Part shown: piece after piece, positions 7,638-15,553 of the stretch
Layout: every line of letters starts with the position of its first letter
Position numbering within the stretch: the first letter of the stretch is position 1
Origin: JANJTB01 sp032027125
GTDB taxonomy: Bacteria > Bacteroidota > Ignavibacteria > Kapaibacteriales > UBA2268
DNA length: 64,000 nt
Assembly: GCA_032027125.1 (NCBI GenBank)
Contig: JAVSMQ010000001.1
Location: 718,160 to 782,159 of the forward strand
Direction: 5' to 3'
Position numbers and translations under genes: made by a program
Notes under the pieces: model-generated
The model's database searches: none
The model's input: only the letters and a program-made list of their open reading frames with translations
What the model was told of the DNA's origin: nothing

Positions 7638-8678
7638 TCAAAAATAAGTATTAACAGCAAATTGGAACTGGCTAATAAATATTTCTTTAAAAGCACTGAT
7701 ATTATTCTGTTCATAAAAAACGAGCATAGCTTTTTTGTAATCTATTGAATCTACTGACCTAAAAGATATTGGACAATATCCATTCGCTATTAGTACAGCA
7801 TTACTGATTATTCGTGCAGTTCTTTTATTTCCGTCACCAAATGGCTGTATATAAGACAAAAGAACAAGAACTAATAATGCTTTTTCAAAAATATTAGTCC
7901 GGGTATTAATCAATTTGCACATATCTTCCATTGCTTCAATTATTTGCTGCTGATTGTCTAATGGATAATAATTTGTGCCTGTTATACCAACTTTTCGTTT
8001 TCTGATATTTCTATCTACACCTAAATCTTTTATCAAAATGCTATGAATATCTTCGATACTACTTATTTTCATTGGTGTAACATAATCAGGATTTTCAAGA
8101 ATAAAATCTAATGCTGCTTTATGGTTAAGCAGCATTACAGCCTCGTCTAAAGTCTTACCTGATGCAGTTTCTTTCTCTTTTAATAATCGTTCGGTTTCCA
8201 GCAATGAGTAAGTATTGCCTTCAATTTGAGATGATTTCCAGCTTAAATCAATGGCTAAACGTTCTAATTCTTTCAAATATTCATGTTTAGTCAACTCAGC
8301 AATATTTGTTTTATATTTTTCCTGAAGTAAATTTAATTTTTGTAACTCGTCATCATTAAACAACTTCACATTATATAATATATCTGTCATTAATTGATGA
8401 TTAAAAGTAGCTTTAATTTCACGGTCATCAATTTCTTTTTCAAAATAAGTTTTTAAATCTATGTGATAAAGCAATTGATATGTTGATGAAATTTGATATT
8501 TTGTTGCTTTACCGGTTCCGATAGATTGAACTAATTTTTCGGAAATCAAATGTGACAATATTCTTTTTACAGTTGAATAGCTCATTTGAGAAATTATATG
8601 ACTATGAATTTCTTGAGAAGAAAGCCCCTGTTTTTCTTTGACTATTTCAAGTATTTTCAGTTTTTTGAAATCTTTCAT
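7638..8678 (-). CDS. Fic-family protein with N-terminal winged helix; catalytic His replaced by Gln
   Basis: Encodes 346 residues. Residues 1-65 form a winged-helix DNA-binding domain (SSQEIHSHIISQMSYSTVKRILSHLISEK). A class-II inhibitory motif SSQIEGN follows (Glu near 153), then the Fic core. Fic proteins normally use HPFxDGNGRxxR to transfer AMP or similar groups; here the motif is QPFGDGNKRTAR, with Gln278 (CAG at 7845-7847) in place of the catalytic His. The ATP-binding GNKRTAR part is kept. The domain fusion and the repeat array directly upstream suggest a DNA-binding autoregulator. It stands alone on the minus strand. Confidence 0.88.
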   Translation of the reverse strand: MKDFKKLKILEIVKEKQGLSSQEIHSHIISQMSYSTVKRILSHLISEKLVQSIGTGKATKYQISSTYQLLYHIDLKTYFEKEIDDREIKATFNHQLMTDILYNVKLFNDDELQKLNLLQEKYKTNIAELTKHEYLKELERLAIDLSWKSSQIEGNTYSLLETERLLKEKETASGKTLDEAVMLLNHKAALDFILENPDYVTPMKISSIEDIHSILIKDLGVDRNIRKRKVGITGTNYYPLDNQQQIIEAMEDMCKLINTRTNIFEKALLVLVLLSYIQPFGDGNKRTARIISNAVLIANGYCPISFRSVDSIDYKKAMLVFYEQNNISAFKEIFISQFQFAVNTYF

Positions 8679-8697
8679 TTTATTACAATATAAATTT

Positions 8698-8770
8698 AAA
8701 GCTCATTTATTCAATAATAAAGCTCATTTATTTAATGAATTGCTCATAATGACGATATTAATTGAGCTTT
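8698..8770 (-). promoter_or_regulatory. Iterated operator upstream of the Fic/winged-helix gene
   Basis: AAAGCTCATTTATTCAAT (8698-8715) is repeated with one change at 8719-8736. GCTCAT recurs at 8742-8747, and the inverted form ATTGAGCTTT lies at 8761-8770. The GCTCAT cores at 8701, 8722 and 8742 are 21 and 20 bp apart, two helical turns, on one DNA face. They lie 20-92 bp before the Fic start codon, where an autoregulatory winged-helix protein would bind. The repeats are seen; the binding role is inference. Confidence 0.55.
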
Positions 8771-8847
8771 AATTTTTTATATTGAACAAATTGTAATATG
8801 TAAAAATGTTAGGGAATGTTCTAAAAATTCATATTAACACTATTTAC

Positions 8848-8888
8848 AAAAAATTGCATTAATTGAAGCGTAGTGATGCAACAATTTT
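8848..8888 (-). terminator. Probable terminator after the first cassette gene
   Basis: ATGCAA (8876-8881) pairs with TTGCAT (8854-8859). On the minus strand the hairpin is followed by a run of T (complement of A at 8848-8853). It lies about 240 bp beyond the stop of the minus-strand TPR gene and just upstream of the Fic promoter region. The flanking A/T runs make it usable in both directions. The remaining sequence of this gap outside the operator and the attC-like site is featureless and AT-rich. Confidence 0.4.
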
Positions 8889-9006
8889 TTTTAACTACCA
8901 GTATAAAAAACCAATACTATTGTTGGGCTGCCATTTAAAAAACTACTATTTCTATTACCCGTTTTTTAAACTCCACAATAAATAACCACAATCTTAGGCT
9001 GTAGTA

Positions 9007-9089
9007 TAACGGGGGCGGTATGAAATGTTGAAGCAGACTACAAGACTTGAATAACCAACTATCCCGGCAATTTTTTATACCGTTTGTTA
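9007..9089 (-). repeat. attC-like recombination site A
   Basis: An 83-nt imperfect dyad: TAAC (9007-9010), 5 nt, CGGTAT (9016-9021) ... ATACCG (9077-9082), 3 nt, GTTA (9086-9089). This is the R''-L''...L'-R' layout of integron attC sites, within their usual size range. The interior 9027-9082 is about 80% identical by eye to 10113-10167 in site B. It begins 13 nt beyond the stop codon of the adjacent TPR gene, the position an attC has in a gene cassette. No integrase gene is in the window. Confidence 0.5.
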
Positions 9090-9102
9090 TGTTCCTGTTT
9101 TT

Positions 9103-10023
9103 TTATTTACAATGTTCATCAAGTCTAACTTTTGCATAATCAGCTCCAAGTTCAAAAGCTTTTTTCCAATCTTCACAAGCTCCAATTTTATCAGATAATT
9201 TGAGCTTTGAATTCCCCCTGTTAAAGTAAGCTCTTTGTTTGTTTTCTAAACCAACTTTTTCAAAAGAGAGAACTTTGTTATAATCCTCAATGGCACCTTT
9301 ATAGTCACCATTGTCATCTTTTAAACTCCCTCTATTTGTCAATGCACTTATAAAATCAGGTGCTATCTCTATTGCTTTGTCATAATCCTTTAGTGCCGAT
9401 TTCCAAGTGTAAAGTTCGTCTTTAACAATTGCTCGTGAATAGTATGAGTTTGGTTCATTAGGATTTATTGTTAATGTCAAAGACCAATTTATTATTGCAC
9501 CACTTAAATCTCCCTTATTGTAACATTCAACCCCTTTGTCAAAATAATAGTCTTCTTTTGATTTGTCTAGGTCTGGAAATTTCGGATTTTTGGGGTCAAA
9601 TAATCCACCATATGCATCAAGCTCAGCGTCAAATTCATATCCACGTTTATACATATCCAAAACCCAATAAAGTAAATTATCAGATGTTATTGGCATTTCA
9701 TTCGTCTCGCCATTTATCTCCCAAATGTCCTCATATTTTTTTACTTCGTGGACTGTATATGGATAATGTGTTTTAATAAATTCTCCTAACTTTTTAAGCC
9801 TATCCTTATTGTTGGAAATGAATGTAAAATCCATCTTAGTCAAACAGTTATCTTTAAGTCCACTTTTAACCATATTGTTATGCACATCCTCGGCTGAAAC
9901 CATTTCTTTTCCGAAATTGTCCACAAAGTTATCCCAAGTAATAAATTTATTTTCCATTTTCTTTTGTCCGCAAGAAATGAGTGTATTTATTAGTATTACT
10001 AAAATCAGAATGTTAAATTTCAT
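9103..10023 (-). CDS. TPR-repeat lipoprotein in a cassette-like unit
   Basis: Encodes 306 residues from the ATG at 10023; an earlier in-frame start would run into the attC-like repeat. MKFNILILVILINTLISC gives a lipobox with the lipidated Cys at 18. The C-terminal half has three tetratricopeptide repeats (for example GAIINWSLTLTINPNEPNSYYSRAI and SALKDYDKAIEIAPDF), a protein-interaction scaffold. The N-terminal 150 residues are not recognised. It is bounded by attC-like sites at 9007-9089 and 10052-10174, in the orientation expected of a mobile gene cassette without its own obvious promoter. Confidence 0.7.
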   Translation of the reverse strand: MKFNILILVILINTLISCGQKKMENKFITWDNFVDNFGKEMVSAEDVHNNMVKSGLKDNCLTKMDFTFISNNKDRLKKLGEFIKTHYPYTVHEVKKYEDIWEINGETNEMPITSDNLLYWVLDMYKRGYEFDAELDAYGGLFDPKNPKFPDLDKSKEDYYFDKGVECYNKGDLSGAIINWSLTLTINPNEPNSYYSRAIVKDELYTWKSALKDYDKAIEIAPDFISALTNRGSLKDDNGDYKGAIEDYNKVLSFEKVGLENKQRAYFNRGNSKLKLSDKIGACEDWKKAFELGADYAKVRLDEHCK

Positions 10024-10051
10024 TGTCTGTATTTTTTTTAAACATTGCCCA

Positions 10052-10174
10052 TAACGTTTGGCGGTATGAAAAGTTGCCGATTGCGGGCGATTTCCTGTCA
10101 AGTTACACAAAAGTTGAAGCGGGTTACAACACTTGAATAACCTACTGTCCCGCCATTTTTTTTACCGCGAGTTA
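10052..10174 (-). repeat. attC-like recombination site B
   Basis: A 123-nt version of the same dyad: TAAC (10052-10055), 6 nt, CGGTA (10062-10066) ... TACCG (10163-10167), 3 nt, GTTA (10171-10174). It contains about 42 nt more than site A between GGTATGAAA and GTTGAAGC. It starts 11 nt beyond the stop codon of the PIN toxin gene and ends 28 nt before the TPR lipoprotein start, so it separates two cassettes. Confidence 0.5.
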
Positions 10175-10185
10175 AAGGCTTGCTA

Positions 10186-10644
10186 TTATTTTTTGTCATA
10201 TTTCTCTTTTAATTTATCGATTAATGAATCTGAAAGTCTAAATCCTTCATTAACCAATTTGAATATAAGACTCATTACATCTTTGACTAATCCTTTTTTT
10301 TCTGCTAATAAAAGAATCCCAATAGTTCCAATTATCTCAAGATTTAGAGATTTGGCAATATTTCTTCCTTTTATTTCATCAATAATCAAAATTGAATTTT
10401 CTATTTCCAAAGCTAAGGCAATTGAACTAGCTTCTCCTTTATCTAATTTTTTTGCAATATCAGCTTGTTTAGCTATGTTTTTCACTTTTAAAATTATTAT
10501 CCAATCAGGTAATTTATTACCAAATTCTTCCTTAACTTCTTGGGTTATAATAATCTCTTCATATAAATCTTTGAGTAAATTTAATAATCCAATATTACTT
10601 AAAGCAATTAAACAACTTGTATCAGAAATGATAATCTTATCCAT
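10186..10644 (-). CDS. PIN-domain toxin (DUF3368/VapC-like)
   Basis: Encodes 152 residues. The PIN nuclease signature is complete: IISDTSCLIAL with the first metal-binding Asp near residue 7, an acidic residue in GEASSIALALE, and LIIDEIKGRNIAKSL near 92. PIN toxins are magnesium-dependent ribonucleases. The DUF3368 subgroup pairs with UPF0175 antitoxins, which matches the neighbour. The start overlaps the antitoxin end by 8 nt. The gene is followed by attC-like site B. Confidence 0.8.
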   Translation of the reverse strand: MDKIIISDTSCLIALSNIGLLNLLKDLYEEIIITQEVKEEFGNKLPDWIIILKVKNIAKQADIAKKLDKGEASSIALALEIENSILIIDEIKGRNIAKSLNLEIIGTIGILLLAEKKGLVKDVMSLIFKLVNEGFRLSDSLIDKLKEKYDKK

Positions 10645-10861
10645 TGATTAGTTTCTCAAGATCATCAAATGTCTCACCAAATATTGAAACTCCATATCTG
10701 CCAACATTTTCCAGAAACTCCCTTTTAGAGATTCCAACCAAATCGGCGGCTTGACCGGATGACATTATTCCACTTTCAAAAAGCTGGGCTGCAAGTTGAA
10801 ATTTTACATCAATCTCGTTTACTGAATCAGGTATGTTTAGTGTTAAAGTTTTCATAATCAT
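10637..10861 (-). CDS. UPF0175-family antitoxin
   Basis: Encodes 74 residues. KTLTLNIPDSV, followed by LFESGIMSSGQAADLVGISKREFLENVGRYGVSIF, is the UPF0175 pattern, with a helix-turn-helix around residues 33-52 and a conserved terminal segment FDDLEKL. It binds DNA and neutralises the adjacent PIN toxin. Two ATG codons (10861 and 10855) fit equally well; neither has a clear ribosome-binding site. Confidence 0.78.
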   Translation of the reverse strand: MIMKTLTLNIPDSVNEIDVKFQLAAQLFESGIMSSGQAADLVGISKREFLENVGRYGVSIFGETFDDLEKLING

Positions 10862-10943
10862 ACATTTTGTCTTTATAAAAAGATAATAAAAAATCCATTT
10901 TTCATTTCATACATCGGTTTTTTTTTACTTGCAGTTAATTCAA

Positions 10944-10973
10944 TTATTTACGATTACTCAATAAGTGTATTTA
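10944..10973 (+). repeat. 30-bp direct repeat, copy 1
   Basis: Matches 11913-11942 at 26 of 30 positions (core TTATTTACGA, then TACTCAATAA). The two copies lie 969 bp apart and bracket the second TPR gene together with its downstream structured repeat. They look like the ends of an inserted or recombined unit. Confidence 0.55.
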
Positions 10974-11115
10974 AAAATAACGATATTTTCGTAGATAGCA
11001 AAAATAATTATCAACAGCATTTGCATAGACTCCAAAAATAAGGAGTATTAAGTATGAATTACGAACAAATGCTTTTATTTCATAAAATCCGTAATATTCT
11101 ATCTCCTCTTTTTAC

Positions 11116-11263
11116 GTTTTTGGGAAATTGTAGCCAATGATTTGCAGCTACCAGAAGGGCAGACTTTTCTGCATAAATGTTGATGCGGAGAACTACGCTT
11201 CCTGTAACCACAAAACTGTCTGTGCAGCACGAAACTCCAGCTATTGGGAATGTGCTGTTATAA
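11116..11263. repeat. Structured cassette-end sequence C
   Basis: A GC-richer island in AT-rich DNA containing a 6-bp stem CAGCAC/GTGCTG (11225-11230/11252-11257) and GCAGA/TCTGC (about 11158-11172), ending in GTTATAAG 25 nt from the TPR gene stop. It differs in sequence from sites A and B and does not show their TAAC-CGGTA spacing, but sits in the same place relative to its gene. The rest of the 10862-11288 gap is AT-rich with a small ACTCC/GGAGT hairpin near 11040. Confidence 0.35.
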
Positions 11264-11288
11264 GCCGTTTTTATTGTCATTTTTTTAT

Positions 11289-11879
11289 TTACAAGTCAAC
11301 CCAAACTTTTACATTATTTGCTGGACGTCTTTTCTTTTTGCGTTCAACATATTCTCTAATTTGTTCTGCGTCCTTTGCATTTGGTTGAAGTCTTAAATAC
11401 TCTTCGTAACATTCAAACATTCTGTCAGTTTCCGTATATGTCAAGCCGTCTGTTTTTAGTAGGTTGGAGTAACAATTACCTATGAACCAATTTGCAGAAT
11501 AGTATTGTCCGCTTTTTTTGTCAAACAATGTCAAGGCTTTTTCAAACCTGTTAATTGCTTGCTTGTCCTGGGCGTTGTAAAAATGGCCAATTCCACTATA
11601 CCAAATCGCTGCAACATTGATAGTGTCTGTCTTAAGAACTTTGTTTAGCACTGCTTCTCCGTCATCATATCTTTTTGCCTGAATTAATGTCAGCCCAAGT
11701 TGACATTGATAAATCAGATTGGTCGTGTCCGATTTAATAGCTTCTCTAAAAGTCTCCTCTGCTTTGTCAAACTGTTTGTCGTTCAAATAGGAATTTCCTT
11801 TGTCCAAAAATGGGTCTTGTGCGAAAGTTGTAAAAACAGTCGCAACAAGTAGTAATGTTATCAGTACTAATTTTCTCAT
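11289..11879 (-). CDS. Exported TPR-repeat protein
   Basis: Encodes 196 residues. The signal peptide MRKLVLITLLLVATVFTTFA is followed by about four tetratricopeptide repeats (for example YLNDKQFDKAEETFREAI and LIQAKRYDDGEAVLNKVL). It is periplasmic or surface-exposed and probably a binding scaffold; no catalytic domain is present. GTTATAA octamers lie on both sides (11257-11263 and 11901-11908) and 30-bp direct repeats lie further out, so it appears to be a third cassette-like unit on the minus strand. Confidence 0.7.
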   Translation of the reverse strand: MRKLVLITLLLVATVFTTFAQDPFLDKGNSYLNDKQFDKAEETFREAIKSDTTNLIYQCQLGLTLIQAKRYDDGEAVLNKVLKTDTINVAAIWYSGIGHFYNAQDKQAINRFEKALTLFDKKSGQYYSANWFIGNCYSNLLKTDGLTYTETDRMFECYEEYLRLQPNAKDAEQIREYVERKKKRRPANNVKVWVDL

Positions 11880-11912
11880 TGTCGTGTCGTTTTAAAATGG
11901 GTTATAACTCAT

Positions 11913-11942
11913 TTATTTACGAATACTCAATAAATGATTTTA
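11913..11942 (+). repeat. 30-bp direct repeat, copy 2
   Basis: The partner of 10944-10973, in the same orientation, just upstream of the second TPR gene start. Beyond it the sequence to 12138 is AT-rich and contains TAATTTTG at 12076-12083, a match to the Bacteroidota -7 box (TAnnTTTG), with no good -33 partner. Confidence 0.55.
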
Positions 11943-12138
11943 CAAAATTAGAAAATAATTCAATAATAACCTAACAAAAATACCATCAGCTTCCCTGCAT
12001 CGGGCATTTTTAATAAACATCCAATAGATTTTTGAAATAATTACAATATGATTAAAAAATCAGTCAATTTTTCCGTAATTTTGTATTCAGGATTTTAACA
12101 AATCCAACTTTTGAAATTTGAAAATGGAGTTACTTAAA

Positions 12139-13341
12139 ATGAATCTTAAAAAAATTGTTCCGGCTCACAAAACCGAGAATGTAAAGTATGCAATTCGCGA
12201 TATAATTGTTTTAGCAAATGAAGTAGCCAAAACCGGTAAAAAAATGTTCTATTTAAATATAGGCGACCCAAATATTTTTGACCATACAACACCGTCAATC
12301 GTTGTTGATGCAACCTGTAAGGCAATCCAATCCAATATGAACGGTTACGCACCATCAAGCGGAATAAAAGAAGCAATAGATGCTATTGCAGGCGATGCAG
12401 AAAAAAAAGGAATAACAAATATTCTGGATATTTTTGTTACTTCAGGTGCCAGTGAAGCTATCGAGATTTGTCTTACCGCACTACTTAACCGCGGAGAAAA
12501 TTTCCTGATGCCGACACCGGGGTATCCTCTTTATACAGCCGTCCAGAGCAAGCTGGAACTTGAGTCGAATCCTTATTATCTTGATGAAAGCAATGGATGG
12601 CAGCCTGATATTGAAGATATCAGGTCAAAAATAAATAACAAAACCCGCGCCATCGTACTTATTAATCCAAATAATCCGACAGGCTCAGTGTGTAAAAAAG
12701 AAACTCTGCTGAAAATCATTGATGTAGCTCTTGAACATAATCTTGTAATCTTTGCAGATGAAATTTATGACAAGCTGATTTTTGACGGAAAGGAATTGAC
12801 CTCTATCGCCGCTTTGAATAATGATGTATCGTGTATCACATTTTCCGGTTTATCAAAAAATTTCATAGCTCCGGGCTTTAGAATCGGCTGGGGAGTTGTA
12901 AGCGGACGTCAGGAAGTTTTAGGTGATTATATTGAAGCTATTAACAAACTTTTGAGAGCACGCGTATCAGCAAACCATCCCGAACAGTTTGCTATCAAAC
13001 CGGCTCTGGAAGGTGACCAGTCACATTTAACCGAAATGATTAAGAAACTGGAAACACGTCGTAACATTATGATGGATGCTTTTGATTCGATTGAAGGTAT
13101 TAATCTTGTAAAGCCCGAAGGTGCATTTTATGCATTCCCTTCTATAGACGTTGCCAGTGATACGCATTTCTGCGGTGAACTGATAAAGGCAACAGGTGTA
13201 ATAGTTGTTCCCGGCTCAGGATTCGGTCAGAAGCCAGGTTCACATCATTTCCGTATAGTTACGCTGCCTCAGGAAGAAGTGTTAAGGCAGGCATTCGGAT
13301 TAATAGCTGAATTCTATATTGATTATAAAAGAAAGAATTAA
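12139..13341 (+). CDS. Class I/II pyridoxal-phosphate aminotransferase (alanine/aspartate type)
   Basis: Encodes 400 residues. Fold-type I motifs are NPNNPTG (substrate-carboxylate binding region), FADEIYDKLIFDG (PLP-ring Asp), and GLSKNFIAPGFRIGW with the Schiff-base lysine. The sequence resembles the alanine aminotransferase-like group of archaea and deep-branching bacteria, which convert pyruvate and glutamate to alanine and 2-oxoglutarate; exact substrates cannot be read off. The ATG at 12139 is chosen because GGAG at 12126-12129 precedes it. It is monocistronic, with a terminator downstream. Confidence 0.85.
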   Translation: MNLKKIVPAHKTENVKYAIRDIIVLANEVAKTGKKMFYLNIGDPNIFDHTTPSIVVDATCKAIQSNMNGYAPSSGIKEAIDAIAGDAEKKGITNILDIFVTSGASEAIEICLTALLNRGENFLMPTPGYPLYTAVQSKLELESNPYYLDESNGWQPDIEDIRSKINNKTRAIVLINPNNPTGSVCKKETLLKIIDVALEHNLVIFADEIYDKLIFDGKELTSIAALNNDVSCITFSGLSKNFIAPGFRIGWGVVSGRQEVLGDYIEAINKLLRARVSANHPEQFAIKPALEGDQSHLTEMIKKLETRRNIMMDAFDSIEGINLVKPEGAFYAFPSIDVASDTHFCGELIKATGVIVVPGSGFGQKPGSHHFRIVTLPQEEVLRQAFGLIAEFYIDYKRKN

Positions 13342-13381
13342 TCTGACTTTGATATAATAATTTCAGTTATCTCGTTTTATT

Positions 13382-13419
13382 AAATGGATTCCACATAACA
13401 GTTGGAGTCCATTTTTTTA
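13382..13419 (+). terminator. Rho-independent terminator after the aminotransferase
   Basis: An 11-bp stem (13382-13392 with 13404-13414, AAATGGATTCC with one G-U pair) and an 11-nt loop are followed by a T run. The rest of the 13342-13654 gap holds only AT-rich sequence, presumably including the promoter of the sigma-factor gene. Confidence 0.8.
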
Positions 13420-13654
13420 TATTTGTCTTAACAATTGATTAAACTGATTATTATGATTATTGGTTAGATGCTATTAAACCGATAGGGTAGTTATACAATT
13501 TTGTCATCAATGCAATATTCATCATAACTCATTCGTAAAAATTCAATGTTTCTATCAAAAATTATAAATAAAATTAAAATATTTTTTTCAATTACTGAAA
13601 CAAAACTAAATTTTCTGTGTATTTGCATTTGAGATGATAAATTTATAATGAGCA

Positions 13655-14221
13655 ATGGAAAGTTTACAAAATATTTTGACTGATGATGAACTGATAAGAA
13701 AATTCAGACTGGGCGGCAAAAACTCAGATTCGGCTTTCGTGGAAATATATTCAAGATATTCGTCAAGAATTTATCTGTATTGCCGCAAGGCACTTGGTGA
13801 AGGACCAGATGCCGATGATATTTTTCAGGAGACATTTATTAGGTTTCATAATGCAATGGTAAAAAATTATGATATACCATCAGTTCAATTTTACATTCTC
13901 AAAATAGTACGTAATTTGTGTCTAAATCATAAGCGTGATAACAGAATCAATTTTATCGAACTTGAAGATTTCCATTTACCGGTGAGTGATAATAAGGTGG
14001 AATCAGATGAATTGTTTGATTTAATATATTCATCATTAGAACTCTTACCCGAAGAACATAAGGAAGCTTTCTTGCTTCAGGTTCAGCAGGGATTATCTTA
14101 CAATGAAATTGCAGAAGTTACTGAAGTACCGGTTTCGACAGTCAGAAACCGTGTTGTCAGAGCCAAGAGTAAATTAAGGGAAATACTTCTCCCCTATTTT
14201 GAAACAAACAGGGTTAAGTGA
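13655..14221 (+). CDS. ECF sigma factor
   Basis: Encodes 188 residues. Region 2 is DADDIFQETFIRFHNAM with the core-binding helix. Region 4 is LLPEEHKEAFLLQVQQGLSYNEIAEVTEVPVSTVRNRVVRAKSKLREIL with a helix-turn-helix. It lies 7 nt upstream of its presumed anti-sigma gene. It is not closely similar to the sigma factor at 6994, so this is an independent signalling module. Confidence 0.88.
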   Translation: MESLQNILTDDELIRKFRLGGKNSDSAFVEIYSRYSSRIYLYCRKALGEGPDADDIFQETFIRFHNAMVKNYDIPSVQFYILKIVRNLCLNHKRDNRINFIELEDFHLPVSDNKVESDELFDLIYSSLELLPEEHKEAFLLQVQQGLSYNEIAEVTEVPVSTVRNRVVRAKSKLREILLPYFETNRVK

Positions 14222-14228
14222 GGAAAAT

Positions 14229-15443
14229 ATGAATAAGTCAGATTTTGAAAATGATAATCTTTCGATAAATGATATAATTTATTTATTTGTTGACGGCGAA
14301 GCAAACGACACTGAAAAGACGACATTATTTAACGCTATTGCCGGTAATACATCTCTGCAAAATGAGCTCCAGGATGCAATAAAAATGAATAAATCTGCAA
14401 AAGCATTTTCCGGCATTTCAGCGCCTCCTGCAATTTTGACTGCAAGAATAATGAGTGCTGCCGGAATAACTACAGGTGCTGCGGTTACAGGTTTATCAGG
14501 GGGTATGACAACAGGTTTTTGGAGCGGTATAGCCGGTAGTTCGATTTTCAAAGTGGTGGCTTCTGCTATTTTGGGTGCAGTTGTGATGCTCGGAATCATT
14601 AAATTAATGGAAAGAAACGATTATCCGGTAAATGTTAATAAAAATAATTTTTCAGAATCGAAAGTAACTGATAATTTACCATTGAACAAAAATACACAAA
14701 GCATCAATATTGCAAAGGATACTGTTGTTAAATATATTTATATTAACCGGCAAATTATTCAAGATACTGATTTAGCAATTAAGAATCAGGATTTAAGTGA
14801 ATCCGGCAGAATCAATATTAATGAAAATGACAAAATCAAACCTGTTATCAACAATTCAGAAATTCCGGAGTATATGATTCAATTTGATGCAGACAGTGAG
14901 TTATCTAAAACAAATAGTATTGATAATATGTACTATGACAATCAATTAAAGGATTTCGATACAGATAAAGGATTATTTTCAATTGAATTATCAGGCTTAC
15001 AGAAATTAGCATTATTTCCTGAAAGAGAAGAATTCAATCTGCAGGAAACGATGAATAATACATCCGGTACGGTATTTTTAAATCTAAATCAAAATCATTC
15101 GATTGGTTTATCTATTGGAAGAGAGACTTTCCCTATTTGGGTGGCAGATGAAAACGGTGAACTTGGAGCCAGAAATTCAATAACCTGGTACGGAATCAGT
15201 TATCGTTATGATTTCGGGAATATTTCAGAATTCATTCCTCTTTCGCCTTACCTGCAGTTAACCGGAGCAGCAACCCAAAACGGTCCTTTTACGAAAGCGG
15301 CATTTGGACTGGGTTGGCAGCCTGATTCAAGAGTTACATTTTATATCGGATATGAATATTCAATGATGATTCAAAGATATCAAGGTCATAATGAATATAA
15401 CAGCAAGACAGGATTAATATATAGTGTAAATGTAAATTTTTAA
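14229..15443 (+). CDS. Membrane anti-sigma factor with beta-strand-rich C-terminal domain
   Basis: Encodes 404 residues from an ATG preceded by GAGG at 14219-14222. Residues 1-85 are a helical anti-sigma-like domain (INDIIYLFVDGEANDTEKTTLF). A transmembrane helix follows around 110-128 (VVASAILGAVVMLGIIKLM), then a low-complexity linker. The final 130 residues are amphipathic strands ending in aromatic residues (WYGISYRYDFG, FYIGYEYSMM, terminal NVNF), as in outer-membrane barrels. A physical link from cytoplasmic sigma factor to outer envelope is possible; this is inferred from the strand pattern only. Confidence 0.65.
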   Translation: MNKSDFENDNLSINDIIYLFVDGEANDTEKTTLFNAIAGNTSLQNELQDAIKMNKSAKAFSGISAPPAILTARIMSAAGITTGAAVTGLSGGMTTGFWSGIAGSSIFKVVASAILGAVVMLGIIKLMERNDYPVNVNKNNFSESKVTDNLPLNKNTQSINIAKDTVVKYIYINRQIIQDTDLAIKNQDLSESGRININENDKIKPVINNSEIPEYMIQFDADSELSKTNSIDNMYYDNQLKDFDTDKGLFSIELSGLQKLALFPEREEFNLQETMNNTSGTVFLNLNQNHSIGLSIGRETFPIWVADENGELGARNSITWYGISYRYDFGNISEFIPLSPYLQLTGAATQNGPFTKAAFGLGWQPDSRVTFYIGYEYSMMIQRYQGHNEYNSKTGLIYSVNVNF

Positions 15444-15454
15444 TTTATTGATGA

Positions 15455-15486
15455 AGTTATCTGATGTGGCGCCGCAAAGGATAACT
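15455..15486 (+). other. Intergenic hairpin between anti-sigma and lipoprotein genes
   Basis: AGTTATC (15455-15461) pairs with GATAACT (15480-15486), and TGTGGCGCCGCA inside is nearly self-complementary. No T run follows, so an RNA processing or attenuation structure is as likely as a terminator. It lies 68 nt before the lipoprotein start. Confidence 0.35.
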
Positions 15487-15553
15487 GCAAAGATAAATTG
15501 ATAAAATATTTTTAAAAATCAAAATTAAATAAATAAATTAGGAGACTAAAAAA

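Noticed and set aside
11080..11280. 66-codon minus-strand open frame beside the exported TPR gene
   Set aside because: It lies inside the structured repeat C, its product shows no known motif, and similar frames arise by chance in repeated GC-richer islands.
9007..11942. Classical integron with IntI
   Set aside because: No integrase gene in the window and the R boxes (GTTATG, GTTAAAG) depart from the consensus; hence reported only as attC-like.
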